The notes beneath the pieces were generated by a model that ran no database searches, had not been told where the DNA came from, and saw nothing but the letters and a program-made list of their open reading frames with translations. A stretch of DNA of 43,363 nucleotides. Origin: Pseudomonadota bacterium. GTDB taxonomy: Bacteria; Pseudomonadota; Gammaproteobacteria; Burkholderiales; Burkholderiaceae_E. The number at the start of each line of letters is the position of its first letter. The stretch's first letter is position 1. Where the stretch lies: contig JAKPAM010000056.1 of assembly GCA_029779435.1 (NCBI GenBank), positions 1 through 43,363 on the forward strand, given 5' to 3'. Shown here piece by piece: positions 15,211-24,222 of this stretch. The position numbers and the translations under genes were made by a program.

Positions 15211-17809
15211 CCGACCTTGCCTCGTCAACCCGCTGCTTCAGGTGCGCGAGCGCCTCGTCGACCTGGTCGACGAGGATCACGCACAGGTCACCCGGCTCCA
15301 GCCGTGCCAGCGCGTGGTCGATCGCGGCGAATTCGCCGCGTATCTCGGCCTTGTACGATATCCGACTCGCCCCTTCGAGGCCCCGGCGCAGCAGCGCCAG
15401 CACTTCGCCGTCGGCGCGGCCGCGCTGCGCGGCATCCTGGTAGAGGACCACGTCGTCGAAGGCGTTACCCAGGATCCGGGTCTGGTCGACGATGTCCTCG
15501 TCGCGTCGGTCGCCGGCTCCGCTGATGACCACGGCGCGGCGCCGCGCCGGCATCGCTTCCACCGCCGCGACCAGCGCCTTCATCGCATCGGGGTTGTGCC
15601 CGTAGTCGGCGATCAGCGTCGCGCCCCGGTAGTCCATCAGGTTGAAGCGGCCCGGCGCCGTCTCGCTGTCGCTGATGAACCCAGCCAGCGCCTGGCGGAT
15701 CACGGCCCAGTCGATCCGGCTCGCCCAGGCTGCCGCGACGGCAGCCATGACGTTCTCGACCTGGAAGCCGATGGTGCCGTTGCGGGTCAGCGGCACCTCG
15801 GCCAGCGGGATCGCGACATCGCTGCCGCCCTGGCTCGCGACGATGTGGCCATTGCGACGGAACACGACACGGCTGCCGCGTGCGCGCTCGAAGGCCAGCA
15901 GCGAGGGGCCGTCGAAATCGTCGAGGGCTGGCGTCGCGCCGCCGAAGTAGATGACCTCGCCGGGACAGGCCTCGGCCATCGCGGCGACCAGCGGGTCGTC
16001 GGCATTGAGCACCGCCGCACCGGTCGGTGCGACGTTCTGGACGATGACGCGCTTGAGGACGGCGAGATCCTCGACCGTATGGATGTAGTTCAGGCCGAGA
16101 TGGTCGCCCTGGCCGATGTTGGTCACGACGGCGACCGAGCAGCGATCGAAGCCGAGCCCTTCGCGCAGCATGCCGCCGCGCGCCGTCTCGAACACGGCCG
16201 CGTCGACGCCGGGGTGCATCAGCACGCTGCGCGCGCTCTTCGGGCCGCTGCAGTCGCCGGTGTCGATCAGGTGCTGGCCGACCCGGATGCCGTCGGTGCC
16301 GGTGGTGCCGACCCTGAGGCCGGCCTGCTCGAAGATCCTCGCGATCAGCTTGGCCGTCGTCGTCTTGCCATTGGTGCCGGTGACCGCGACGACCGGGATC
16401 CGGCCGTCCTCGCCCCGGGTGCCGAACAGGTGATTGATTACCGCGTCGCCGACGGCGCGCCCCTTGCCGAACGACGGCGACAGGTGCATCCGCAGGCCCG
16501 GCGCCGCATTGACCTCGACGATGCCGCCCGACTGCTGCTCGAGCGGCGCGAAGACGGTGCGGCAGACGATGTCGACCCCGCAGATGTCCAGGCCGACGGC
16601 ACGGGCCGCCTCGACGGCGCGTGCCGCCACCTCGGGGTGGACTTCGTCGGTCACGTCGGTCGCCGTGCCGCCGGTGCTCAAGTTGGCGTTGTTGCGCAGG
16701 ACGACGCGCTGGCCGTGCGGCGGGATCGAATCGAGGGTCAGGTCCTGCAGGGCCAGCCGGGCCAGTGCGATGTCGTCGAGCCGGATCCGCGTCAGCGAGG
16801 TCGCGTGGCCGGTGCCGCGGCGCGGGTCACGATTGACCTCGGTGACCAGTTCGGCCACGGTGTGAATGCCATCGCCGACGACGAAGGGCGGCTCGCGCCG
16901 CGACGCTGCGATCATCCGGTCGCCGACCACCAGCAGGCGGAAATCGTAGCCGGGGATGTAACGCTCCACGATCATCTGGCTGCCATGCTCGCGCGCCGCC
17001 GCGTACGCCTGTTCGAGCTGCTCGCGCGTAGCGATGTTGACGGTGACGCCCCGGCCCTGGTTGCCGTCCCGGGGCTTGACGACGACGCGCCCGCCCAGCG
17101 CCTGCATCGCCTCCCAGGCCTCTTCGACGGTGCGGATCGGATAGCCCTGCGGCACCGGCACGCCGGCGGCCTCGAGGATGGCCTTGGACAGTTCCTTGTC
17201 CTGGGCGATCGATTCGGCGATGGCGCTGGTGGCGTCGACTTCGGCGGCCTGGATCCGTCGCGCCCGGCTGCCCCAGCCGAACTGGACCAGGCTGCCCTGG
17301 GTCAGCCGGCGATACGGTATCCCGCGGGCCACGGCGGCGTCGACGATGGCCCCCGTGCTCGGGCCGAGCCGGATGTCTTCGTCCAGTTCGTGCAGGACCG
17401 CGATCGCCGCGGCCGCATCGAAGGCCGCGCCGGCCAGCGTGGCCTCGCAGAGTTCGCGGGCGAAGGCCAGCGCCTTGCGGCCGACGTCCTCCTCGGTGTA
17501 CTCGACGACGACCTGGTAGACACCGGGTTCGATCGTGGCCGTCGTCAGGCTGAAGGTCACCGGGCAGCCGGCGCGGGCCTGCAGGTCCAGCGTCGCCAAT
17601 TGCAGGATCCGGGCCAGCGGGACCGGTTCGGCCGGGCCGTCGATCTGCCACTCGTCCATCTGCGGGAAGCGCTCGCGCAGCGCTGCCTCGAAACCGGGGA
17701 TCCGGTCGACTTCGGTCTCTTCGGGGAGGCAGCGCACGAGGGCTTCGACGGCCGTGCGCCGCGTCCACAGGTTGGGGCCGCGCAGGGCGCGGATGCGTTC
17801 AATGTCCAT
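15200..17809 (-). CDS. cphA: Cyanophycin synthetase (CphA)
   Basis: An 869-residue cyanophycin synthetase, which makes the storage polymer multi-L-arginyl-poly-L-aspartate from Asp, Arg and ATP. It has the N-terminal domain (GPNLWTRRTAVEAL near 11), an ATP-grasp domain (VVVKPRDGNQGRGV, 242-255) that adds Asp, and a C-terminal Mur-ligase-like domain with an intact P-loop (GTNGKTTT, 478-485) that adds Arg. Length and all ATP-binding motifs fit a complete, active enzyme. It begins 19 bp after the cphA' stop with a strong GAGGAAGAG ribosome-binding site, so the two form an operon. Its end is 13 bp from the end of the NRPS operon on the other strand. Confidence 0.95.
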   Translation of the reverse strand: MDIERIRALRGPNLWTRRTAVEALVRCLPEETEVDRIPGFEAALRERFPQMDEWQIDGPAEPVPLARILQLATLDLQARAGCPVTFSLTTATIEPGVYQVVVEYTEEDVGRKALAFARELCEATLAGAAFDAAAAIAVLHELDEDIRLGPSTGAIVDAAVARGIPYRRLTQGSLVQFGWGSRARRIQAAEVDATSAIAESIAQDKELSKAILEAAGVPVPQGYPIRTVEEAWEAMQALGGRVVVKPRDGNQGRGVTVNIATREQLEQAYAAAREHGSQMIVERYIPGYDFRLLVVGDRMIAASRREPPFVVGDGIHTVAELVTEVNRDPRRGTGHATSLTRIRLDDIALARLALQDLTLDSIPPHGQRVVLRNNANLSTGGTATDVTDEVHPEVAARAVEAARAVGLDICGVDIVCRTVFAPLEQQSGGIVEVNAAPGLRMHLSPSFGKGRAVGDAVINHLFGTRGEDGRIPVVAVTGTNGKTTTAKLIARIFEQAGLRVGTTGTDGIRVGQHLIDTGDCSGPKSARSVLMHPGVDAAVFETARGGMLREGLGFDRCSVAVVTNIGQGDHLGLNYIHTVEDLAVLKRVIVQNVAPTGAAVLNADDPLVAAMAEACPGEVIYFGGATPALDDFDGPSLLAFERARGSRVVFRRNGHIVASQGGSDVAIPLAEVPLTRNGTIGFQVENVMAAVAAAWASRIDWAVIRQALAGFISDSETAPGRFNLMDYRGATLIADYGHNPDAMKALVAAVEAMPARRRAVVISGAGDRRDEDIVDQTRILGNAFDDVVLYQDAAQRGRADGEVLALLRRGLEGASRISYKAEIRGEFAAIDHALARLEPGDLCVILVDQVDEALAHLKQRVDEARSATA

Positions 17810-17828
17810 CGATTACTCTTCCTCGGCC

Positions 17829-20057
17829 TCAGGCCGCGGCGCTCCTGTGATCGGTCGCGGCCTGGCGCGGCGTCTGGCCCGGCGGCATCATCGGCGAGAG
17901 GATCGGAACGAAGCTGAGGATGCCCGCCATCAGCCGCTCACGGGGCATGCCCAGGCCGACGGCCGCCGCGACCGCGGCGAGCAGGTTCGACGGATCGACC
18001 GATCCGCGCCACTGGCCGCCGGCAAGCGTCGATCCCAGGTCGCAGAGAACCTCGCGGCTCGTCTCGTCGATGAGGACGATCTTCTGCCCGTCGAGAACGA
18101 CCGCGCGTCCACCACCGGCGCAGTGTTCGCGTACCGCCTCCAGCGACGGGTCCGTGGCATAGAAGATCACGGAGCCGATGCACAGCTCCGCCATCGAGAC
18201 GATCATCGGTTCGTGGGCATTGAGGACGGCGGCGCCTTCCTCGAGCACCACGTCGACCTGGGTGCGCATCACCTTCCAGATCTGCTCCGGCGAATCGAGA
18301 TACTTGTCCGGCAGGGCGAGCCCGGGATCGAAATCGGTCACGATGCCGACCTGGCACCAGTCGTAGGCCATTCCCTCGCCGGCGATCATCATGGGCGGGC
18401 TCTCGATCACCGCCGCCTCGACCGCGCGGTTGCGCAGCAGCCGGCTCGCGATGTCGTGGCGGGTGCCGTCGCCCCGCTCGAGCACGCGCCGGTCTATCGT
18501 CAGCCCGCCGGTCGTCGCGACCCCGACCTTGTAGCCGGCCACGCCGAGCAGATGCGCGACGAGCTGGGCGACCGGGCCGCTCTTGTGGACGCCGCAGACC
18601 CCGACCAGTGGAATCCTGCCATTCGAGCCGGCCGGGAACAGGTGCTCGGCGATCGCTTCGCCGACCGCCCGCGGCTCGCCGCTGGCTGGCTTCAGGTGCA
18701 TCAGCAGCCCGGGGCCGGCGTTGACCTCGACGATGGCGCCGCGCGTCCGCGACAGCGGCTGAGAGATGTCGTCGGTGACCAGGTCGATGCCGGCGATGTC
18801 CAGGCCGATCGTGCGCGCCGCGAGTACGCACAGGTCGGCGACGCTGGGATGGACGTCGTCGGTGCAGTCGTTGGCGACGTTGCCGTTGCGCTGGATCAGC
18901 ACACGCCGGTCCTCGGCCGGGATGCCGTCGGGCGTCAGCCCCTGGCGCTCGAGATCGAGCTGGACGGCGGAGTCGATGCGGACCGGGTTCAGCGGATGGT
19001 CTTCGGTGCTGCCGCGGCGCGGATCGGTGTTGAGCTGGGTCTCGATCAACTGCAGGACGGTGCTGCGGCCGTCGCCGGTGACCCAGGCGCTCTCACCGCG
19101 AGCCGCGGCGACCATCCGGTTGCCGACGACGAGCAGCCGATGCTCGTCGCCGCTGACGTGGCGCTCGACCAGCACGCCGCTGCCTTCTTTCTCGGCGACG
19201 ACGAAGGCCCGCTCGACCTCCTCCCGCGTGAACAGATTCGTGATGACGCCCCGGCCGTGGTTGCCGTCGTAGGGCTTGACGACGACGGGGACCCCGATGT
19301 CCTCGGCCGCGGCCCAGGCATCGGCGGCGCCATCGACGAGACGCCCTTCGGGCACCGGCACGCCGACCGACGCGAGCAGCTGCTTGGTCAGGTCCTTGTC
19401 GCGGGAGATGCCTTCGGCGATCGCGCTGGTCAGGTCGGTCTCGGCCGTCCAGATCCGGCGCATCTTCGCGCCGTAGCCGAGCTGGACCAGATTGCCGTCG
19501 TTGAGCCGGATGCTCGGGATCTTGCGCGCGGTCGCCGCCGCGACGATGCAGTTCGTGCTCGGGCCGAGCGTCAGCCGTTCGGTCATGTCGCGCAGCCGTT
19601 CGACCGTCGCGGCCAGGTCGTAGGGCTCGTCGTTGATCATCGCCATCAGCAGGTCGCGGGCGGCGACGAGGGCCGCGCGGGCGACATCGTCCTGCCAGGC
19701 GCTGACGACCACCTTGTACTGGCCGCGTATCGGGATCTCACGGGCCCGGCCGAAGCCGCCGCGCATGCCGGCCAGGCCGAACAGCTCCAGCGTCAGGTGC
19801 TCCATGATGTGGCCGGGCCAGGTGCCTTCGTGCAGGCGCCGGACGAAGCCGCCGTATTCCTCGTAGCTGCACCGGTGTTCCATCAGGCCGGGCAGCAGCC
19901 GGACGAGGCGGTCGGTCAGGCCGGGAATCCGGTCCGACGGATAGTCCTCCAGTTCGCCGATGTCGACCAGGGCCTCGATGACCGGATCCCAGGTCCAGAG
20001 GTTCGGGCCCTTCAGGCTCGTGATACTCAGTATCTCGATCGGCTTCTTCTTGTTCAT
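17829..20057 (-). CDS. cphA': Cyanophycin synthetase paralogue CphA' with degenerate Mur-ligase P-loop
   Basis: A 742-residue CphA homologue directly upstream of cphA. The N-terminal domain (GPNLWTWDPVIEAL, 17-30) and the ATP-grasp motif (VVVKPYDGNHGRGV, 258-271) are conserved. In the Mur-like domain, the place of the GTNGKTTT P-loop is taken by GVHKSGPV (489-496), and the protein is about 125 residues shorter than CphA. The Arg-adding site is therefore probably inactive while the ATP-grasp site is kept. CphA2 enzymes of cyanobacteria, which polymerise beta-Asp-Arg dipeptides with only the ATP-grasp site, are a precedent. It may act on dipeptides or assist CphA. The ATG at 20057 has no clear Shine-Dalgarno sequence. 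Confidence 0.9.
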   Translation of the reverse strand: MNKKKPIEILSITSLKGPNLWTWDPVIEALVDIGELEDYPSDRIPGLTDRLVRLLPGLMEHRCSYEEYGGFVRRLHEGTWPGHIMEHLTLELFGLAGMRGGFGRAREIPIRGQYKVVVSAWQDDVARAALVAARDLLMAMINDEPYDLAATVERLRDMTERLTLGPSTNCIVAAATARKIPSIRLNDGNLVQLGYGAKMRRIWTAETDLTSAIAEGISRDKDLTKQLLASVGVPVPEGRLVDGAADAWAAAEDIGVPVVVKPYDGNHGRGVITNLFTREEVERAFVVAEKEGSGVLVERHVSGDEHRLLVVGNRMVAAARGESAWVTGDGRSTVLQLIETQLNTDPRRGSTEDHPLNPVRIDSAVQLDLERQGLTPDGIPAEDRRVLIQRNGNVANDCTDDVHPSVADLCVLAARTIGLDIAGIDLVTDDISQPLSRTRGAIVEVNAGPGLLMHLKPASGEPRAVGEAIAEHLFPAGSNGRIPLVGVCGVHKSGPVAQLVAHLLGVAGYKVGVATTGGLTIDRRVLERGDGTRHDIASRLLRNRAVEAAVIESPPMMIAGEGMAYDWCQVGIVTDFDPGLALPDKYLDSPEQIWKVMRTQVDVVLEEGAAVLNAHEPMIVSMAELCIGSVIFYATDPSLEAVREHCAGGGRAVVLDGQKIVLIDETSREVLCDLGSTLAGGQWRGSVDPSNLLAAVAAAVGLGMPRERLMAGILSFVPILSPMMPPGQTPRQAATDHRSAAA

Positions 20058-20154
20058 GGCGAGAGATTTTCACAGAGTTGGCGTCCCCAGGGCGTAACGC
20101 GGATCACGCTGCTTGTGACATGGGTGGCAGAATCTACCGTTTTGCGCGTCTCGT

Positions 20155-20176
20155 CCCGTCCCGTCCCCCCCGTCCC
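20155..20176 (-). promoter_or_regulatory. Four-tract G-quadruplex motif in the cphA'/ABC divergent region
   Basis: On the minus strand, G tracts at 20176-20174, 20171-20165, 20162-20160 and 20157-20155 are separated by three 2-nt AC loops. This is a textbook four-tract G-quadruplex pattern with very short loops. It lies 4 bp before the ATG of the ABC transporter gene and in the 123-bp region shared with cphA'. The plus-strand transcript would carry a C-rich leader with no Shine-Dalgarno sequence at this position. Confidence 0.7.
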
Positions 20177-20180
20177 ATCC

Positions 20181-22655
20181 ATGCCTGCCGCGTCAATCCT
20201 TTCGACCGACGATCTGCCCAGCCGCTGGCGTGAGCGTGTACTGGCCGTACTGTCGGGCCCCGAGCGCCTGCTCGCGATCGTCGAAACGGATCTCGACGAT
20301 CGCTTGCATTTTGCCGAGGGGCTGGTGGTGCTGACGAGCCGGCATGTCTATTGCTGGGCGCCGGAAGGTGGGGGCGCTGCGGGTGATGCCGGGGGTACGT
20401 GTGGCATCGCTGGTAACGGTGGTACCGGCGATACCGTTGACAGGAGGGGGCAGGGGGCCGGATTGAGGGCGAGTACAGGAGCTGGCGACGTCCCCGCCGG
20501 GAATGACCCCACCGGATCCTGGTCGTGCAGCGACGGCATCGGGCTGAACCACTTCGATCACGCCGGCGTGGCCACCCTCGAACTGGTCGGCGGAGGCCGG
20601 CGCCTGGCCTGCTGGCGCTTCACGTTGGGCCGCGATCCGGCAGCGATCCGGCTGGTACGAGCGTTCGAATCGCTGAACGCCAATGGTGCGAACGCCTTCG
20701 AATCCGGCAGTCGCGTCACCGACGAGGCCGCGTCGGACGGGGCTGGTGGAAGAGGCGCCAGGGAAGAAAGGGGCGAGAGGGGCCAAAAGGGCCGGAGGGA
20801 CAAGAGGGACGAGAAGGACGAGAAGGACGAGAAGGAAGAGGAGGCCGACGGGATCGACGGCGCCGACGGAGCGTCGGCCGAGGAAGAGACTCCGTCGACC
20901 TGGGTGCTGTTCCGGTTGTGGCGCTTCGCCCGGCCGTACAAGGCGCAACTGCTGCTCGGCTTCGTGCTGACGGTCGCCGCGACCGGCTTCACCCTGGTCC
21001 CGCCGTACCTGACGATGCCGCTGATGGACCAGGTGCTGATCCCGTACCAGAACGGTACTCCGATCGACTTCGACCGGGTCCGCCTCTACCTCGGCGCCCT
21101 GCTGGCGGCGGCCATCCTCGCCTGGATCCTGGGCTGGGCACGAACCTGGGTGCTGGCCCGGGTCAGCGAGCGGATCGGCGCCGACCTGCGCACGACGACC
21201 TTCGCCCACCTGATGCATCAGTCGCTCGAATACTTCGGCGGCAAGCGCACCGGCGATCTGATGGCCCGGATCAGCAGCGAGACCGATCGGATCAACCTGT
21301 TCCTGTCGCTGCAGGCGCTCGATTTCGCGACCGATTGCCTGATGATCGCGATGACGGCCGTCATCCTGTTCTCGATCAACCCGACGCTGGCCCTGGTCAC
21401 CCTGGTGCCGTTGCCGTTGATCATCTGGCTGATCCACCTGGTGCGCGATCGGCTCAAGCACGGCTTCGAGAAAGTCGACCGGATCTGGGCCGAGGTGAAC
21501 AACGTCCTGGCCGACACCATCCCGGGCGTGCGCGTCGTCAAGGCCTTCGCCCAGGAAGCGCGCGAGATCGAGCGCTTCCGCGAAGCGAACCAGCGCAACC
21601 TGCAACTGAACGACCGCGTCAATAAGGTCTGGTCGCTGTTCTCGCCGACCGTCACGCTGCTGACCGAGGTCGGCCTGCTCGTGATCTGGATCTTCGGAAT
21701 CTGGCTGGTCTCGAAGGACGAGATCACCGTCGGCGTGCTGACGGCCTTTCTGACCTACATTGGGCGTTTTTACGTCCGGCTCGACTCGATGAGCCGGATC
21801 GTCTCGTTCACGCAGAAGGCCGCGGCCGGTGCGAAGCGGATCTTCGACATACTCGACCAGGTGTCCAGCGTGCCCGAGCCGGCCAATCCCGTTCACCTGC
21901 CGGAGGTCACGGGGCGCATCGCGATCGACCGCGCGGGCTTTCGCTACGGCAGCCGGACCGTGATCCGCAACCTGAGCCTGACCATCGAGCCCGGCGAGAT
22001 GATCGGCCTCGTCGGCCACAGCGGCTCGGGCAAAAGCACGTTGGTCAACCTGATCTGCCGTTTCTACGACGTGACCGACGGCGCGATCCGGCTCGACGGC
22101 GTCGACATCCGCTCGCTGCCGGTCTCCGAATACCGCGCGAACATGGGCCTGGTCCTGCAGGAGCCCTTCCTGTTCTTCGGCACCATCGCCGAGAACATCG
22201 CCTACGGCCGGCCGGATGCCAGGCGCGAGGAGATCATCGCCGCCGCGCGCGCGGCCCACGCCCACGAATTCATCCTGCGGCTGCCCCAGGGCTATGACTC
22301 GCTGGTCGGCGAGCGCGGCCAGGCGCTGTCCGGCGGCGAGCGCCAGCGCATCTCGATCGCTCGCGCGCTGCTGATCGACCCGCGCATCCTGATCCTCGAC
22401 GAGGCGACCTCGGCCGTCGACACCCAGACGGAAAAGGAGATCCAGCATGCGTTGGACAATCTCGTGAAGGGGCGTACGACGATCGCGATCGCGCACCGGC
22501 TGTCGACGCTGAGGAAAGCGAGCCGGTTGATCGTGATGGATCGTGGACAGATCGTCGAACTGGGCGGCCATGACGAGCTGATGGCGCGCGAAGGCGTGTA
22601 CTACGGGCTGTACATGGCGCAACAGCGGCTGCAGGAAGAGGCGTCCGAGGCATGA
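20181..22655 (+). CDS. ABC half-transporter (permease-ATPase), cyanophycin-locus associated
   Basis: An 824-residue ABCB/MsbA-type half-transporter. The membrane domain starts near residue 240 (FRLWRFARPYKAQLLLGF) with several hydrophobic spans. The ATPase domain has Walker A GHSGSGKST (612-620), signature LSGGE (716-720) and Walker B ILDEATSAVD with D740/E741, all intact. The first ~60 residues form a conserved-looking domain (DLDDRLHFAEGLVVLTSRH). They are followed by two low-complexity stretches, glycine-rich (~63-115) and charged (~183-240), not typical of exporters. It is divergent from cphA' and overlaps the DUF1854 gene by 4 nt. Database families describe this pair as cyanophycin-metabolism-associated; the cargo is unknown. 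The ATG at 20181 lacks a Shine-Dalgarno sequence. Confidence 0.88.
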   Translation: MPAASILSTDDLPSRWRERVLAVLSGPERLLAIVETDLDDRLHFAEGLVVLTSRHVYCWAPEGGGAAGDAGGTCGIAGNGGTGDTVDRRGQGAGLRASTGAGDVPAGNDPTGSWSCSDGIGLNHFDHAGVATLELVGGGRRLACWRFTLGRDPAAIRLVRAFESLNANGANAFESGSRVTDEAASDGAGGRGAREERGERGQKGRRDKRDEKDEKDEKEEEADGIDGADGASAEEETPSTWVLFRLWRFARPYKAQLLLGFVLTVAATGFTLVPPYLTMPLMDQVLIPYQNGTPIDFDRVRLYLGALLAAAILAWILGWARTWVLARVSERIGADLRTTTFAHLMHQSLEYFGGKRTGDLMARISSETDRINLFLSLQALDFATDCLMIAMTAVILFSINPTLALVTLVPLPLIIWLIHLVRDRLKHGFEKVDRIWAEVNNVLADTIPGVRVVKAFAQEAREIERFREANQRNLQLNDRVNKVWSLFSPTVTLLTEVGLLVIWIFGIWLVSKDEITVGVLTAFLTYIGRFYVRLDSMSRIVSFTQKAAAGAKRIFDILDQVSSVPEPANPVHLPEVTGRIAIDRAGFRYGSRTVIRNLSLTIEPGEMIGLVGHSGSGKSTLVNLICRFYDVTDGAIRLDGVDIRSLPVSEYRANMGLVLQEPFLFFGTIAENIAYGRPDARREEIIAAARAAHAHEFILRLPQGYDSLVGERGQALSGGERQRISIARALLIDPRILILDEATSAVDTQTEKEIQHALDNLVKGRTTIAIAHRLSTLRKASRLIVMDRGQIVELGGHDELMAREGVYYGLYMAQQRLQEEASEA
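20742..20844 (+). repeat. Purine-rich low-complexity tract with 9-bp repeats in the ABC transporter gene
   Basis: About 100 bp made almost wholly of A and G with isolated C. It includes three exact copies of the 9-bp unit gacgagaag at 20808-20834, which encode (Asp-Glu-Lys)3 at residues 210-218. The region encodes a highly charged, probably disordered linker before the membrane domain. Confidence 0.85.
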
Positions 22656-23161
22656 ACACCGACGACGGGCAGACACCAGACGGCATCGTGCCGGCCGCCG
22701 GGCAGGCATTCACGCTCGAACGCAATCCCCACGGGCGCCTCGTCCTGCGGAGGGAGGACGGGTGTTGGGAGAACGTCGTGCCGGTGCGGGCGTTTCCGAT
22801 CCATGCGCCCGATGACGGTATCGCACTGATGTCGGCGGATGGTCATGAACGGGTGTGGATCGATCGGCTCGCCGACCTGCCCGAAGCGACGCGTCGATTG
22901 ATCGAAGCGGAACTGGCCGTGCGCGAATTCACGCCGGTGATCCAGCGCCTGATCGCGATCTCGGGCTTCACGACGCCCAGCACCTGGCAGGTCGAGACCG
23001 ACCGCGGGCCGACGAGCTTCGTGCTGAAGGGCGAGGAGTTCATCCGTCGGCTCACGCCGACGCGGCTGCTGATCACCGATGCCCAGGGAGTGCACTACCT
23101 GGTACCGGATCTGAACGGGCTGGACCGCGGGAGTCGGAGGATGATGGATCGGTTTCTGTAG
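22652..23161 (+). CDS. DUF1854 protein, partner of the cyanophycin-locus ABC transporter
   Basis: A 169-residue DUF1854 family protein whose ATG overlaps the transporter stop (ATGA), so the two are translationally coupled. It has no signal peptide or membrane span. Recognisable parts are LERNPHGRLVLRRED (residues 23-37), VVPVRAFPIHAPDDGIAL in the middle and FVLKGEEFIRRL toward the end. The family is found beside cyanophycin synthetase genes in beta-proteobacteria; its molecular function is unknown. Obligate pairing with the transporter suggests a cytoplasmic accessory or regulatory subunit, which is inference. Confidence 0.85.
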   Translation: MNTDDGQTPDGIVPAAGQAFTLERNPHGRLVLRREDGCWENVVPVRAFPIHAPDDGIALMSADGHERVWIDRLADLPEATRRLIEAELAVREFTPVIQRLIAISGFTTPSTWQVETDRGPTSFVLKGEEFIRRLTPTRLLITDAQGVHYLVPDLNGLDRGSRRMMDRFL

Positions 23162-23218
23162 TCCGAATATGTAGTCCGAGTAGCAGACCGGCCGGGGCGG
23201 GCTAGAATTCGAGGCCTC

Positions 23219-24091
23219 ATGTCCGTCTACCCGTTGGCGCTGGTCGTCCTTGCCGCGCTGATCCACGCCACCTGGAACCTGCTCGCCAAGCGTGCCGCCT
23301 CGGCTGGGCCGGCCTTCGTGTTCGTCAGCGGCGTCGCGTCCGGCGTCGTCTACGCGCCCTGGGTCGCCTGGGAGCTTTCCAGCGGCGCGATGGCCTGGAG
23401 CCTGCCCATCGTCGCCTGCATCATCGTCAGCGGCGCCCTCCACCTGGTCTATTTCCTGTGCCTGCAGCGCGGCTACCAGGTCGCCGACCTGTCGGTGGTC
23501 TACCCGATCGCGCGGGGCAGCGGGCCGCTGCTGGCGTCCATCGGCGCCTTCATCCTGCTCGGCGAGCTTCCCACGATCACCGGTATCGCGGGTCTGGTCG
23601 CCATCGTCACCGGCATCCTGCTGATCTCCACCGACGGCAGGCTCTCCCGGTTCGGCCAGCCCGATGCGATTCGCGGCGTGCGCTGGGGCGCGGCCACCGG
23701 CGGCCTGATCGCGAGTTATACCGTCGTCGACGGCTATGCGGTCAAGCTGCTCGGCATTCCCCCCGTCGTGCTGGACTGGTGCGGCATCGTCAGCCGGTTG
23801 CTGATGCAACTGCCGTGGTTGTTGAAGAACCGTCGCGAGGCCGTCGGCCGGATGCGGGGCCATTGGTGGCTCGCGCTGGCCGTCGGCGCGCTGTCGCCGC
23901 TGTCCTACATCCTGGTCCTGCAGGCGCTGCGGCTCGGGGCGCCGCTAAGCGTCGTTGCTCCGGTTCGCGAGATGTCGATGATGGTCGGCGCCTTGTTCGG
24001 CATCTTCATCCTGGGCGAGCGGGCCGGGCCGTGGCGGATTGCCGGTTGCGCCGTTCTGCTGGCAGGCGTCGTCCTGCTGGCGGGTTTTTGA
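23219..24091 (+). CDS. EamA-family (DMT superfamily) transporter
   Basis: A 290-residue, very hydrophobic protein with about ten predicted membrane helices in two similar halves, as in EamA permeases of the drug/metabolite transporter superfamily. The first helix is PLALVVLAALIHATWNLLAK. A typical EamA segment, VADLSVVYPIARGSGPLLAS, lies near the end of the first half, and the equivalent APLSVVAPVREMSMMVGA lies in the second half. It begins 57 bp after the DUF1854 gene on the same strand, so it may be read through from the transporter operon, though a TAGAAT box at 23202 could give it its own promoter. The substrate is unknown; EamA proteins commonly export amino acids or metabolites. Confidence 0.88.
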   Translation: MSVYPLALVVLAALIHATWNLLAKRAASAGPAFVFVSGVASGVVYAPWVAWELSSGAMAWSLPIVACIIVSGALHLVYFLCLQRGYQVADLSVVYPIARGSGPLLASIGAFILLGELPTITGIAGLVAIVTGILLISTDGRLSRFGQPDAIRGVRWGAATGGLIASYTVVDGYAVKLLGIPPVVLDWCGIVSRLLMQLPWLLKNRREAVGRMRGHWWLALAVGALSPLSYILVLQALRLGAPLSVVAPVREMSMMVGALFGIFILGERAGPWRIAGCAVLLAGVVLLAGF

Positions 24092-24094
24092 TGA

Positions 24095-24134
24095 TCCGGT
24101 GCCGCGGTCGGGTCGCAGACCCTGCCACACCGGA
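24095..24134 (+). terminator. Two-step hairpin after the EamA gene
   Basis: tccggtg (24095-24101) pairs with caccgga (24128-24134), and inside the loop gggtc (24110-24114) pairs with gaccc (24118-24122). The structure starts 3 bp after the EamA stop. It looks like a terminator stem but no T tract follows. Confidence 0.35.
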
Positions 24135-24222
24135 TGCCGCAGCCTGCTGCCGCCGCGCGAGTTCACCAGGCTTCGGGTCTTACCGGTGCGGACAGGTCGC
24201 GCTTCACTGCCGGTGATACCTG

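Noticed and set aside
17535..20180. Upstream extension of the ABC transporter frame, open across cphA'
   Set aside because: It is antisense to cphA' and not transporter-like; the start is placed at 20181.
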